Shown here one piece after another: positions 35,193-43,913 of a DNA stretch of 64,000 nt. Source of the DNA: G963717155 sp963717155 (GTDB lineage Bacteria; Actinomycetota; Thermoleophilia; Gaiellales; JALYLC01); contig OY970326.1 of NCBI GenBank assembly GCA_963717155.1, forward strand, positions 4,960,001-5,024,000, read 5' to 3'. The notes below the pieces were generated by a model that searched no databases, was not told the DNA's origin, and saw nothing but the letters and a program-made list of their open reading frames with translations. Each line of letters begins with the position of its first letter. Position 1 is the stretch's first letter. The position numbers and the translations under genes are program-made.

Positions 35193-36035
35193 ATGCACAT
35201 CCTGATCGTCGAAGACGAGTCCCTGATCGCGAGGTTCCTCGCTCACGGACTCCAGGCCGAGGGATTCGACACGGTCGTCGCGCGCGACGGAGGACAGGCG
35301 ATCGAGCTGCTCTCGTCGCACCGCTGGGATCTGGTCGTGCTCGACCTGCTGCTCCCGGTGGCCGACGGCTTCGCCGTGCTCGCCGCCGCGCAGCAGGATC
35401 CAGAGCCTCCTCGAGTGCTCGTGCTGTCGGCGCGGCACAGCGTCGAGACCAAGGTCGCCGCGCTCAACGGTGGTGCGTGCGATTACCTGGCAAAGCCCTT
35501 CTCGTTCGACGAGCTGGTCGCCCGGGTGCGGGTGCACCTGCGCGTGGCGAGCGGCCCGGCCAGGGCTGCCGTTTCGGTGCCGATCGAGCTCGATCCCCAG
35601 AGCCGCAGCGCGACCGTCGATGGCGGGCGGTGCGTGTCGCTCTCCGCCCGGGAGTACGCGGTTCTCGCCTTTCTCGCGAGGCGGCCGGGAGAGGTGGTTT
35701 CGCGGGAGCGGCTGCTGAGCGGGGTCTGGCAGTACCAGTTCGACCCGCGCTCGAACATCGTCGACGTCTACGTGGGGCGGCTACGTCGCAAGCTCGGCGC
35801 GCTCGTCGACATCGACACGGTGCGTGGCGGCGGCTACGTCCTGCGCTACACCGGGGACGTAGCCCGGGAACGACAGCGAGACGACGGTTCCCTCGCCGAG
35901 CGCGCTTCGGACCGAGGCCTTGCCTCCGTGGGCGTCGACGATCGCGTCGACGATCGCGAGGCCGAGGCCGGCACCACCGTGCCGGCGGTTGCGGGCGCGA
36001 TCGGGGCGATAGAAGCGCTCGAAGAGGTGCGGTAG
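35193..36035 (+). CDS. OmpR/PhoB-family response regulator with a C-terminal tail overlapping the kinase gene
   Basis: 280 residues. The receiver domain has VEDES (acid pair), LVVLDLLLPVADG (phospho-Asp near residue 51) and YLAKPFSFDEL (Lys). The winged helix has LSAREYAVLAFLARRPGEVV, then NIVDVYVGRLRRKL, then TVRGGGYVLRY. A normal protein would end near residue 222. The next 58 residues are low complexity and are read from the antisense of the convergent histidine kinase, so they may be an accident of a missing stop. The kinase gene overlaps by 255 bases. Confidence 0.9.
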   Translation: MHILIVEDESLIARFLAHGLQAEGFDTVVARDGGQAIELLSSHRWDLVVLDLLLPVADGFAVLAAAQQDPEPPRVLVLSARHSVETKVAALNGGACDYLAKPFSFDELVARVRVHLRVASGPARAAVSVPIELDPQSRSATVDGGRCVSLSAREYAVLAFLARRPGEVVSRERLLSGVWQYQFDPRSNIVDVYVGRLRRKLGALVDIDTVRGGGYVLRYTGDVARERQRDDGSLAERASDRGLASVGVDDRVDDREAEAGTTVPAVAGAIGAIEALEEVR

Positions 36036-36923
36036 GTCGGCCGGCGAGATCCCCGGCCCCCAGTCCCTGATCTCGATGACGAGACGCTCGCCGTCGGCAT
36101 GCGAGCTGAGCTCGATCGGATCTCCCGGCTGCGTGTGCTTGAAGCAGTTCTCGACGGCGGCGTCGACTGCGAGCATGGCCTGGTCGCGATCGAGCGGAAC
36201 CGTGCCGGACGCGATCGGCCCCCGTCTGACCTCGCGGTCTCCGAGCATCGACCAGCGTGCGCGCACCTCGTCGATGAAGACGCGGGCGTCCGTGCGGCTC
36301 GCAACGACCTTGGAGGCATCGGCGCTCGCGAGCAGCAGGAGCCGTTCGATCAGGCGTCCCATGCGTGCGAGCTCTGCGCTCGCGATCGCGAGCGTCTCGT
36401 CGATGTCGGTCGGCGACGGCGCGTGCGTACGTCGGAGCACATCGATACTTCCCCGAGCGATCGTGATCGGGGTCTTCAGCTCGTGCGACGCATCTGACAG
36501 GAAGGCCTTCTGTCGCTCGAGGTCGGCAGCGCGCTCGCCGGCCAGCCTCTCGGCCACGGCGATCGCCTGCTGGCGGCGCCGAGCGTGGAAGACCATGCTC
36601 AGGAACATCAGCGACATGAGCGGGACCTCGGTCTCCTCGGGCCAACCTTCACGCCCGGCCGAGATCGCGAAGTAGGTCATGGCGCCCGTCGTGAGCCCGA
36701 CGAAGACGATGCCGAGGATCGTGCGCGAGGTGCGCCAGGTCCGGAAGCCGTACAGGATCGTGAAACTGACGAAGACGAAGTGGAACGGAACCGTCTCCCA
36801 GCCAGGAGGGCCTCCCGTGCGCACCAACAGCCCCATCGCGGCCAGATTGGCGATCGCGAACGCCAGCCAGGCGATCTCCAGACGACCCGGTGGCTCGAGC
36901 TTCGTGAGGAAGCGCGCGAGCAT
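35781..36923 (-). CDS. Sensor histidine kinase, convergent with and overlapping its response regulator
   Basis: 380 residues. Four membrane helices (about 18-110) sense from the membrane without a large outside domain. The HisKA box is FLSDASHELKTPITIARGSI, the N box is DAAVENCFKHTQ, and the ATP-binding G boxes are IRDWGPGIS and GGAGLGLAIVDAIVDAHGG. The core ends near SLSFPG; the final 25 residues are antisense to the regulator. Its position beside the oxidase operon and cytochrome c gene suggests control of respiration genes. Confidence 0.92.
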   Translation of the reverse strand: MLARFLTKLEPPGRLEIAWLAFAIANLAAMGLLVRTGGPPGWETVPFHFVFVSFTILYGFRTWRTSRTILGIVFVGLTTGAMTYFAISAGREGWPEETEVPLMSLMFLSMVFHARRRQQAIAVAERLAGERAADLERQKAFLSDASHELKTPITIARGSIDVLRRTHAPSPTDIDETLAIASAELARMGRLIERLLLLASADASKVVASRTDARVFIDEVRARWSMLGDREVRRGPIASGTVPLDRDQAMLAVDAAVENCFKHTQPGDPIELSSHADGERLVIEIRDWGPGISPADLPHLFERFYRPDRARNRRHGGAGLGLAIVDAIVDAHGGKASVRSALGEGTVVSLSFPGYVPGVAQDVAAATHRVDVDERAELAT

Positions 36924-36978
36924 GCGCCCGCGAGTCTACGACGCGCGGGCGCACTCGCATACCTCTGCGACTACGTGA

Positions 36979-37143
36979 CTACGCGGCCCTCGCGACCGAC
37001 CTGACGAACGCCCTCGCGGCGTCGGGCCACTCGCCGCCTCTGCCACGGTCGGATGCGACGCGCATCGCAAGCCTGAATGTGCCGAACAGGCCACCGAGTA
37101 CGACGATCGAGAGGATCAGATTGGCGAGCATGAATGTGAGCAT
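36979..37143 (-). CDS. Small single-span membrane protein
   Basis: 54 residues from ATG 37143, with GGAG six bases upstream. One membrane helix (MLANLILSIVVLGGLFGTF) is followed by a charged tail (RVASDRGRGGEW). It lies 55 bases upstream of the kinase gene on the same strand and may be co-transcribed with it. Two tandem 11-base repeats lie upstream. No family is recognised. Confidence 0.6.
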   Translation of the reverse strand: MLTFMLANLILSIVVLGGLFGTFRLAMRVASDRGRGGEWPDAARAFVRSVARAA

Positions 37144-37218
37144 GATTGTCTCCGTGAGACCGGTGTGTGTCGGATCAGCCGCAACTCGCGGCCTGCCACT
37201 CATGTGACCGGTCCTCCG

Positions 37219-37240
37219 TAAGACGAACGCAAGACGAACG
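37219..37240. promoter_or_regulatory. Tandem 11-base direct repeat (candidate response-regulator site)
   Basis: TAAGACGAACG (37219-37229) and CAAGACGAACG (37230-37240) are head-to-tail copies differing at the first base. On the minus strand the unit reads CGTTCGTCTTG. Spacing of exactly 11 bases is what OmpR/PhoB-type dimers recognise. It lies 75 bases upstream of the small gene starting at 37143. The rest of 37144-37319 shows no gene. Confidence 0.45.
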
Positions 37241-37319
37241 TAGGAGGGGTGTCGGGGCCTGGCGACCGTTGTCGCGCAGGCGGTCGGCAGCTTGCGCGAT
37301 TCGCGGCTGCAAAGGGTGA

Positions 37320-38114
37320 CTACTTCAGCGTGCGGATGTACGCGACGAGCGCGTCGAGGTCGCTGCGCGGGATGATGCCGCCCCAGTGGGGCATGCTGAC
37401 GATCGGCGCGCGTCCGATCACGCTGCCCGACTCGACGATGTCCCTGATCTTGGCAGCCGTGTTGAACTCGTGGTGGAAGTCGGCTCCCGAGAGGGGCGGG
37501 ATGCTCTTGTCGGGCGAGGACGGATTGGGGACGCCTCCGAGCCCGTTCGGGCCGTGGCAGTTGATGCAGCCGAACGTCGTGTAGAGGATCGCGCCCTTCG
37601 CGACCTGGCCGGTTCCCGGGACAATCGGCTGCGGATGCGCGGTCCCCACATCGGGCAGCCCGGCCTTGATATAGGCGACGAGGTCGGCGACCTGTCGGTT
37701 CGAGATCACCTCGCCCCAGACCGGCATGAAGGGCTTCTTCGGGTTCGCCCGCACGCCGAGTCCGTGGTCGATGATGTCCTTCAGATGGGCGACCGTGAGC
37801 GCAGCCCCGATGTTCGTGAGCGCCGGGACGTCGGGCGACACGCCGCCGCGACCCTGCATCCCGTGGCACTGCGCGCACGCGAACTGGGTGAACGTGTAGG
37901 CGCCGGCGACCACCTGCGGGTCCTTCGGAAGCGCCGTGGTCGTTGACGTCGTGGTCGTTTGCGTCGTCGCGGGTCCGGCGACGGTGACGGTGACCGTGCC
38001 TCCTGACGAGGCTCGCCCGAGCGCGACCGTTCCCCCGACGACTACCGCGAGCGCCAGTGTCCCGACCCCGACCGCCAGGGCGAATCCGCGAGCGAAGCTG
38101 TCACGTTCCGGCAC
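37320..38114 (-). CDS. Di-heme cytochrome c, membrane anchored
   Basis: 264 residues from GTG 38114. An N-terminal membrane anchor (FALAVGVGTLALAVVVGGTV) and a Thr-rich linker precede two cytochrome c domains with heme motifs FACAQCHGMQG and FGCINCHGPNG. Met ligands lie in KPFMPVWGEV and VSMPHWGGII. It probably carries electrons to the CuA oxidase encoded next door, as in caa3-like chains. It stands alone between the kinase group and the flavin operon. Confidence 0.93.
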   Translation of the reverse strand: MPERDSFARGFALAVGVGTLALAVVVGGTVALGRASSGGTVTVTVAGPATTQTTTTSTTTALPKDPQVVAGAYTFTQFACAQCHGMQGRGGVSPDVPALTNIGAALTVAHLKDIIDHGLGVRANPKKPFMPVWGEVISNRQVADLVAYIKAGLPDVGTAHPQPIVPGTGQVAKGAILYTTFGCINCHGPNGLGGVPNPSSPDKSIPPLSGADFHHEFNTAAKIRDIVESGSVIGRAPIVSMPHWGGIIPRSDLDALVAYIRTLK

Positions 38115-38196
38115 GCTCGCGATTGTAATGAGTGCGACGAGAAGTGCAATCGGCGTTAACGCGAACGCGGGCTGCGGGAATCCCGCAGCGTTCGCC

Positions 38197-38958
38197 TCAC
38201 TCGCCGGGAAAGCCGGGCGTCGAGAGCACCCGCTCGTCGGCGAGGATCGTCATCGCCTCGTAGCCGCGGAGTCGCGCCGTCCATGCGGGACCCTGCAGGC
38301 CCATCGCGAACGCCGCCGTTGCGTACGCGTCGGCCGTGGCGAGATCCGGCCCCGTGATCGTGACCGACAGGACGCCCTGTGGCGGCTGGCGCGTGTGCGG
38401 GTCGAGGACGTGGTCGCCGCGGGCATAGGCGCCGGACGTGGCGATCGCGAGGTCGGTCCCAACCACGACCCTGGCAACCTTGTCGCCGATCGTCGGGTGC
38501 TGGATGCCCACGCGCCAGCAGTCGTCCGGCAGGCCGCGGCCTCGTACACGGACGTCCCCTCCGGCGTTGATCGCGTAATCGCGCGCGCCCGCATCGTCGA
38601 GGATCGAGGCGACGCGGTCGACGGACCAGCCCTTCACGAGGCCGGACGGGTCGATCGTCGATGGAGAGGCGGCACGCAGGTCGAAGAACCCCCGCGTCTC
38701 CGTGCGCAGCCGCTCGCAGCGCTCGATGATCTCCTGCACGTCGGGATGCGCGTCGGCAGCTGCGAGCTCGCCGCAGTTGATGCGCATGATCTCGCTGTCG
38801 TCGCGATACGTGCTGAAGCGTGCGTCGACCACGCGGAACTCGTCGAACGCGATGTCCAGGAGATCCGCGTCTGCGTCCTCGTCGCGGAGATCGATGACGA
38901 TCGGCATGCCCATCACGTGCTCGATGCGCCGCACGCCCGGTAGCGTCGCGGTTACCAA
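38197..38958 (-). CDS. apbE: FAD:protein FMN transferase
   Basis: 253 residues. TTG 38958 is chosen because GGAG lies five bases upstream and the codon overlaps the end of the FMN-binding gene. Motifs: MGMPIVIDL, FRVVDARFSTYRDDSEIMRIN, DPSGLVKGWSVDRVA, AINAGGDVRVRG, IATSGAYARGDHVLDPHT and TADAYATAAFAMG (metal Asp and Thr). It attaches FMN from FAD to a Thr/Ser of extracytoplasmic proteins. The likely target is the adjacent FMN-binding protein. Confidence 0.93.
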   Translation of the reverse strand: MVTATLPGVRRIEHVMGMPIVIDLRDEDADADLLDIAFDEFRVVDARFSTYRDDSEIMRINCGELAAADAHPDVQEIIERCERLRTETRGFFDLRAASPSTIDPSGLVKGWSVDRVASILDDAGARDYAINAGGDVRVRGRGLPDDCWRVGIQHPTIGDKVARVVVGTDLAIATSGAYARGDHVLDPHTRQPPQGVLSVTITGPDLATADAYATAAFAMGLQGPAWTARLRGYEAMTILADERVLSTPGFPGE

Positions 38959-39380
38959 GCCTTCTCCTTGACGATCGCGGCCTGCAGCGAGGTCGCGAAC
39001 GCGTCGCTCGTGTAGGTGGCGCCGGAGATGACGTAGATGTGCGTGCTCTGGGCCTTCAGGGCCTCCTGCACGAGCATGGGAAGCGCGTTGTTGCTGATGA
39101 AGACCGACCGGTCGGTGTGGTTCGGGTAGACCGGGACCTTGATCGAGGTGATCTGGCGCTTCGTCGTCTTCTTGCCGGCCACGGTGGTCATCGTCTTCTT
39201 GACGACGATCGTCACCTGCACGTTGCCCCAGCGATCGGCCTGGCCGATGCCACCGGTGAACGTCTTGTTCGCGACGATGACCTTCTTCGGCGTCGCCTTC
39301 GCGCTCGTGGCGGCGGACGCACCCACCGCGGGCACGGTGAGGACGAGAGCGGCCAGCGAGATTGTCAGTGTCTTTCGCAC
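38952..39380 (-). CDS. Exported FMN-binding domain protein (ApbE substrate)
   Basis: 142 residues from GTG 39380, with GAGGAG six bases upstream. A signal peptide (ISLAALVLTVPAVGASA) is followed by a small domain containing YVISGATYTSDAFATSLQAA. The SGATYTS stretch is the flavinylation motif in which the Thr/Ser takes FMN by a phosphodiester bond. It is placed between the NOX-like reductase and apbE, so it should relay electrons on the outer face of the membrane. Confidence 0.92.
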   Translation of the reverse strand: MRKTLTISLAALVLTVPAVGASAATSAKATPKKVIVANKTFTGGIGQADRWGNVQVTIVVKKTMTTVAGKKTTKRQITSIKVPVYPNHTDRSVFISNNALPMLVQEALKAQSTHIYVISGATYTSDAFATSLQAAIVKEKAW

Positions 39381-39391
39381 ATCGGACTCCT

Positions 39392-40750
39392 CTAGGTAAG
39401 GGCAAAGCGCTCGGTGTGAATCTGGCGACGCGGCACGCGCGCATCGCGGACGTTCTTCTGGATGTATGCCGCCATAGCGGGCGGGCCGCATAGGAAGACG
39501 TCGCGCTCGGTGAGGTCGGGCACGAGCTCCAGCAGGTGCGCGGGAGCCAGCAGGTCGCGGCCGTCGCCGGCGTGATCGCCCACGACGTAGTGCACGGCGA
39601 CTCCGCTCGCCGCGGACAGGGCGTCGAGCTCGTGGCGGAAGATGACGTCCTCCTCCTTGACCACGCGGTACAGGACGATCAGATCGCCCTTCATCGTCTC
39701 GACCAGGGCACGAATCGGAGTGATCCCGATGCCTCCAGCGATCAGGACCGCCTTGTCGGACCGCCGCCGGTCATTCGTGAAGACCCCGAACGGGCCCTCG
39801 GCGAGCACACGGGTGCCGGGCTGGATCTCTGCGAACCGCGCCGTATGGTCGCCGAGGCCCTTCACCGTGATCCGGAGCGAGCCGCCGCCGGGCGCGGCAG
39901 ACAGCGAGAACGGGTGCGCGGTGCCCCACGATCGCCGCGTGATGAAGCGCCACAGGAAGAACTGCCCCGCACGGGCGCGCAGGCGGTCGAGGTTGCGACC
40001 GGTTATCCGGAGCGAGACGACCCCAGGGCCCTCGACGACCACCTCGGCGACCTTCAGCCGGTACCGCAGCGCGCCGGCCAATGGCACCAGCACCCTCCAG
40101 ATGAGAAGCAACGCGATCGTGACGATGTAGAGGCCGCGCCAGTAGTTGGCGGCGGCTCGGTCGAGCACGAGCTCGTTCCCGGTGGGGATCTCGTGGAACC
40201 ACGAGAGCGCGATGCCCGCATAGGCCAGCAGGTGGACGGCGTACCACCACTCGTAGCGGAGGCGGCGACGCACGATCACGACCGAGGTCGCGACGACCGC
40301 GATCAGCATCGCGGTACCGATCGTCGCCGTGATCATCCCGGGGTAGATCCCACCTCCGAGCATCGTGGAGATCTCTTTGCTGAGCGGGATCCGGTCGAGC
40401 AGGGAGTAGCCCCAGACGGTGAGGACGACGTGGGCGATGATGAGGTCGATGCACGCGTGGCCGTTCCAGCGATGCCACACGGTGAGGCGATCGAACCCGA
40501 CCAGCCGCTCGAGCACGGGGAGCCGTGCGAGCAGGACGACCTGGATCAGCGCGAGGTAGGCACCGAGCAGTCCGGTGAGACGGCCCGCGCTCGTCAGCTT
40601 GTCGCCGGTCGAGTGCGGATGCAGGTTTCCGCCGTGCACCCAGAGCCAGATGATCACGATGGCGTTCCCCGCGACGACGGCGACCAGGAGCACCCCCATC
40701 GCACGCCTGGCAATGGGGTTCGTGCGGGCGGCGTCGATCGTCGTTCTCAC
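39392..40750 (-). CDS. Ferric-reductase/NOX-like membrane oxidoreductase with FAD/NAD(P) domain
   Basis: About 452 residues from GTG 40750. The N-terminal half has six membrane helices with heme His pairs (VWHRWNGHACIDLIIAHVVL, YAVHLLAYAGIALSWFHEI). The C-terminal half is a ferredoxin-reductase-like module: GQFFLWRFITR, HPFSLSAAPGG (FAD), LIAGGIGITPIRALV (NAD(P)) and DVFLCGPPAMAAYI. It passes electrons from cytoplasmic NAD(P)H through hemes to the outside, here probably to the flavinylated protein. It is the first gene of the operon. Confidence 0.92.
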   Translation of the reverse strand: MRTTIDAARTNPIARRAMGVLLVAVVAGNAIVIIWLWVHGGNLHPHSTGDKLTSAGRLTGLLGAYLALIQVVLLARLPVLERLVGFDRLTVWHRWNGHACIDLIIAHVVLTVWGYSLLDRIPLSKEISTMLGGGIYPGMITATIGTAMLIAVVATSVVIVRRRLRYEWWYAVHLLAYAGIALSWFHEIPTGNELVLDRAAANYWRGLYIVTIALLLIWRVLVPLAGALRYRLKVAEVVVEGPGVVSLRITGRNLDRLRARAGQFFLWRFITRRSWGTAHPFSLSAAPGGGSLRITVKGLGDHTARFAEIQPGTRVLAEGPFGVFTNDRRRSDKAVLIAGGIGITPIRALVETMKGDLIVLYRVVKEEDVIFRHELDALSAASGVAVHYVVGDHAGDGRDLLAPAHLLELVPDLTERDVFLCGPPAMAAYIQKNVRDARVPRRQIHTERFALT

Positions 40751-40753
40751 CGC

Positions 40754-40783
40754 CGCAACGTATGGACGTTGCGTGAGATTATC
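40754..40783 (-). promoter_or_regulatory. -10 element and operator-like palindrome of the flavin operon
   Basis: On the minus strand GATAAT (40783-40778) is a good -10 box. It is followed by the perfect palindrome CGCAACGT-CCAT-ACGTTGCG (40773-40754), which ends just before GTG 40750. A protein bound there would stop initiation. No regulator gene is adjacent. No clear -35 hexamer is seen. Confidence 0.5.
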
Positions 40784-40820
40784 GTGAGCGCCAGCCGAGA
40801 GCGGGCTGAGGAGCACCTGT

Positions 40821-42759
40821 TCATCGCGCACTCACCTCGAGCACGGTCGCGAGTGTCTGCCGGTTCCAGCCTCCGACGAGGAACGTCGTGGAGCCCAGCG
40901 TCGCGGCGGCGCTGTCGGCGACGGGAACGGGCGCCCCGCCGACCCGTCGCACGGAGTGCGTCGTCACGGCAACAACGGCGCGTCCGGTCGTGCCGGCCAC
41001 GGTGCGACCCCCGACGACGTACGCCGTGTCGCCGGCCACGACGACGCTCGCATGCGCGAGGGCCTCGGGAAGGAGGCCGATCTCGGTCACCGCCCGTGTG
41101 CCGGGATCGAACGAGAAGACCGCCTTCGACAGTCCCGCGACCGTCTCCCCGCCGGCGATGACCAATCGTCCCGCGACTGCGGCGACCGCCGGGTAGCGGA
41201 GTCCGACCGGGAGCTGTCCGACGGTGGTGAACTGCTTGCCGTCCCGTGTCGCGAGGATCTCACCGCGAGGAGCCCGGCCGTCGTAGCCACCGACCAGGTA
41301 GGTCGTGCCTCCGATCTGCGCGCTCGCGAGATCCGAGAGGGCGTTCGGGAGGTGGCCGATGACCGCAGAGGCATGTGTCACCAGATCGAACCCCTGTACC
41401 GCGTCCGTCCCCGCCGCGGACCCGCCGCCGAAGATCAGAAGGCGACGTCCGAGGACGGCACCGGCCGCATCGTGGAATGCGAGTGGAACCGTCCCGAGCG
41501 AGCGGAGTCGTCCGCTCACCGGGTCGAGCTCGAAGACGCCCTGCGCCGACGCGTTCGTCGAGTCGAGGCCGCCGGCGATGACGATCTTCCCCCGCCAGGG
41601 GACGGCGACGGCGCGCTGCACTGCCGCTGGGAGGCGATACGCCGCGTGTTGCACCCGTAGCGCGGGCGGTGTGACAACGCCCGGGTTCGCGGACGCAGAC
41701 GCCACCGGCGCCTGGACGACCAGCGGCCTGAGCTGCGGAATCGACGCGGCTCGCGCGAACGGCAGCACGTCGAGGCCGTCAGGCGTGTCGAGGTACCCCG
41801 GCGCCGTGCCCTTGACGTCGGTGTGGCCGTACTGCCAGACGATCCGATGCTTGGGGATGCTGACCAGCACGACCCGATCGCGGTAGTCGTCGTTGATCGC
41901 GATCAGGCCGGGCTTCACCCACAGTGCCAGCGATGGGTGGTCGAGTGCGCCCGGGCCGGAGCGAGGGCCGTACCGCCAGAGCACTCGGCCCGTCGTGGTC
42001 ACGATGATCGCTCGTCCCGGACTCGCGTAGTCGGCCAGCAGGATGCGCCCGCTCCCGAGCCATTGCGGATCCGACGGGTACGAGACGGGCGCCTGGAACG
42101 ACCACATCAGCTGGCCCGTCTTCGAGAAGGCGTCGATCCAGGAGCCGGCGATCTCACTGACCAACGTGCCGCCGCCGGGAAGTGGCGTCGCGCCGTTCAC
42201 TGCACCGAGGGTGCGCGGCGGATCGTGGGCGCACACGCCCGTCTCCCCGATCTGACGTACGACACGGCCGCTCGGCGCGATGAAGAGTCACCCTGCAGTT
42301 GTACGCGTCGGCGACGGAGACGAGGCCGTTCGGAAGCTGGTACGCGTCATCTGGCGTGTGGAGGTACCCGGGCGCCCCTCCCTGGATGTTCGGGTGGCCG
42401 TAGTGCCACAGCACCCGTCCCGCCGGGAAGCTGAGGATCTGGACCGTGTTCTGGTCTTCCTGGTTCGAGATGATCGTGCGCAGGCTCGGGCCGAAGAAGG
42501 TGTCGTCGTCGAAGCGGAAGGCGTACGACGGGCCGTCCGGTCCCGGATACCGCCAGACGAGCCGCTTGCGGTTGTTCACCAGAAGCATCCGGTTATTGCC
42601 ACGATCTGCGATCAGGAGGTCGCCGGGGATCGGCGCGGGTACGCCCGACGCGGCAGACGTGCTCGTGCGCGCGACGCGAGCGGTCGCCACCGAGGGGACG
42701 ACGGTCGGCGGCAGCGTGACGAGTCCGACCGCTACGAGGCCGAGTATCGCGAGCTTCAA
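40821..42759 (-). CDS. Exported beta-propeller protein (NHL/PQQ-like plus Kelch repeats), frameshifted
   Basis: About 645 residues. TTG 42759 overlaps the stop of the preceding gene (TTGA) and begins a signal peptide (KLAILGLVAVGLVTLPPTVV). The N-terminal half has repeats with GDLLIADRGNNRMLLVN, RVLWHYGHPNIQGGAPGYL and IVWQYGHTDVKGTAPGYL. The C-terminal half has Kelch-type repeats (GRLVIAGGETVAGLSKAVF, GGTTYLVGGYDGRAPRGEI, TAYVVGGRTVAG). The frame shifts by one base at about 42285-42290. It probably binds ligands or partners outside the cell; no enzyme motif was found. Confidence 0.75.
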
Positions 42760-43394
42760 TGCTTTGAACCGAAGCGATCGCCGAAGTGGTGGTGGTGCGC
42801 CCAGGGAGACGCCAGGTGAATCGTCGCTCCGGCGAGACCGAGGCCGAGCACGAGCGAGGCAGCGAGTGCCACGAGCCGGACGGTCGCGCCACGAGGCCGG
42901 CGCCGGCGTAGCCATTCGGCGGTCGCGGTTCCAGGGAGCCGGCGGAGGTGGGCGAGGACGTGCGCCGAGATGCTGATCCCCCACACGATGAAGCTGAGCT
43001 TGTGGATCGCCAGGACGGATCCCGTTCCGGGGCCCAGCACGATGAGCGCCACACCGCTTCCGAAGAGCGTGACTGTCGAGACGACGACGAAGGGTCCGAG
43101 GGCCCGGAGGAACCACGGAGGCGGACCCGCCGTGCGGTACGGCGCCGACCCGGTGTAGTAGCGGACGAACCGGTACCCGACGCTCGCGAGCTTGAGCGCG
43201 ATCGGCGGGAGCAGCAGCATCCCGACGAAGACGTGTACCGACAGCATCGAGCGGACGCCTGCCAGGACCGTGAGTCCCTCGACGGCGAGGAGCACCAGCA
43301 GCACGATCGCGTTCAGCGTCGTCAGTCGCCGGTTGCCCTCCACTCCGGCGAGCTCTCGATCATGCTCCGCCGCAACCGGCGGTTCTGCGGCCAT
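42756..43394 (-). CDS. Cytochrome b-like membrane protein, possible heme binder
   Basis: 212 residues with about five membrane helices. His residues are placed as heme ligands in MLSVHVFVGMLLLPP, LAIHKLSFIVWGISISAHVLAHL and the C-terminal AHHHHFGDRF. The pattern resembles cytochrome b561/ferric-reductase-like membrane domains. It precedes the propeller gene with a TTGA overlap, so the two are one unit. It could pass electrons to an outside partner. The exact family is not certain. Confidence 0.72.
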   Translation of the reverse strand: MAAEPPVAAEHDRELAGVEGNRRLTTLNAIVLLVLLAVEGLTVLAGVRSMLSVHVFVGMLLLPPIALKLASVGYRFVRYYTGSAPYRTAGPPPWFLRALGPFVVVSTVTLFGSGVALIVLGPGTGSVLAIHKLSFIVWGISISAHVLAHLRRLPGTATAEWLRRRRPRGATVRLVALAASLVLGLGLAGATIHLASPWAHHHHFGDRFGSKH

Positions 43395-43445
43395 GGCCCA
43401 GTTGTAGTTACGGGAGATGAGAGGCGCATTAGACCGTCGAGCGCC

Positions 43446-43913
43446 CTAGTGCCCGCCACGCGGCGGCGAGGCGGCGAAGGTTCGGGCGAGCCCCGAGATG
43501 AGGGCCTGCTTCTCGGCGCTGGAGAGGTCCGACGCCGGGTGCAGCGGTTTGTAGAACCACGGCGGCATGCTGCCCCCGCGAATGGCCTCGGCGATATCGC
43601 CAGCGCTCACATCCTGCGGCCGGTCCCAGTTGGAGACGTCGAAGGCCGCGCGACCCCCATCGACGTCGCGCTGCGTCAGCCACGAGACGGGTGCGACGTT
43701 CGTGTACCAGGGCCAGCGGGTGAGGTTCGAGTGACAGTCGCCGCAGGCCTGCATGAAGAGCTGCCTCGTTCGCGGGGCGTCCCAGGACGGCTCTCGGGTG
43801 GTCGGCGGGTTGCCGTGGCTGCGACCGTAGGGCACGAGTTGAATGAGCACGAGCAGGATCCCTGTGCCGAGCGCGCCGCGGACCGCCCAGCGGCGACGAG
43901 CTCCGCGGGCCAT
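43446..43913 (-). CDS. Membrane-anchored heme-binding domain protein (Haem_bd type)
   Basis: 155 residues. An N-terminal membrane anchor (ALGTGILLVLIQLVPYGRSH) is followed by a single cytochrome-c-like motif, FMQACGDCHSNLTRWPWYTNVAP. The later MPPWFYKPLHP provides a candidate Met ligand. This pattern is typical of Haem_bd proteins, small outside c-type cytochromes. ATG 43913 overlaps the reductase stop by one base, so it is in the ferredoxin/reductase operon. Confidence 0.9.
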   Translation of the reverse strand: MARGARRRWAVRGALGTGILLVLIQLVPYGRSHGNPPTTREPSWDAPRTRQLFMQACGDCHSNLTRWPWYTNVAPVSWLTQRDVDGGRAAFDVSNWDRPQDVSAGDIAEAIRGGSMPPWFYKPLHPASDLSSAEKQALISGLARTFAASPPRGGH

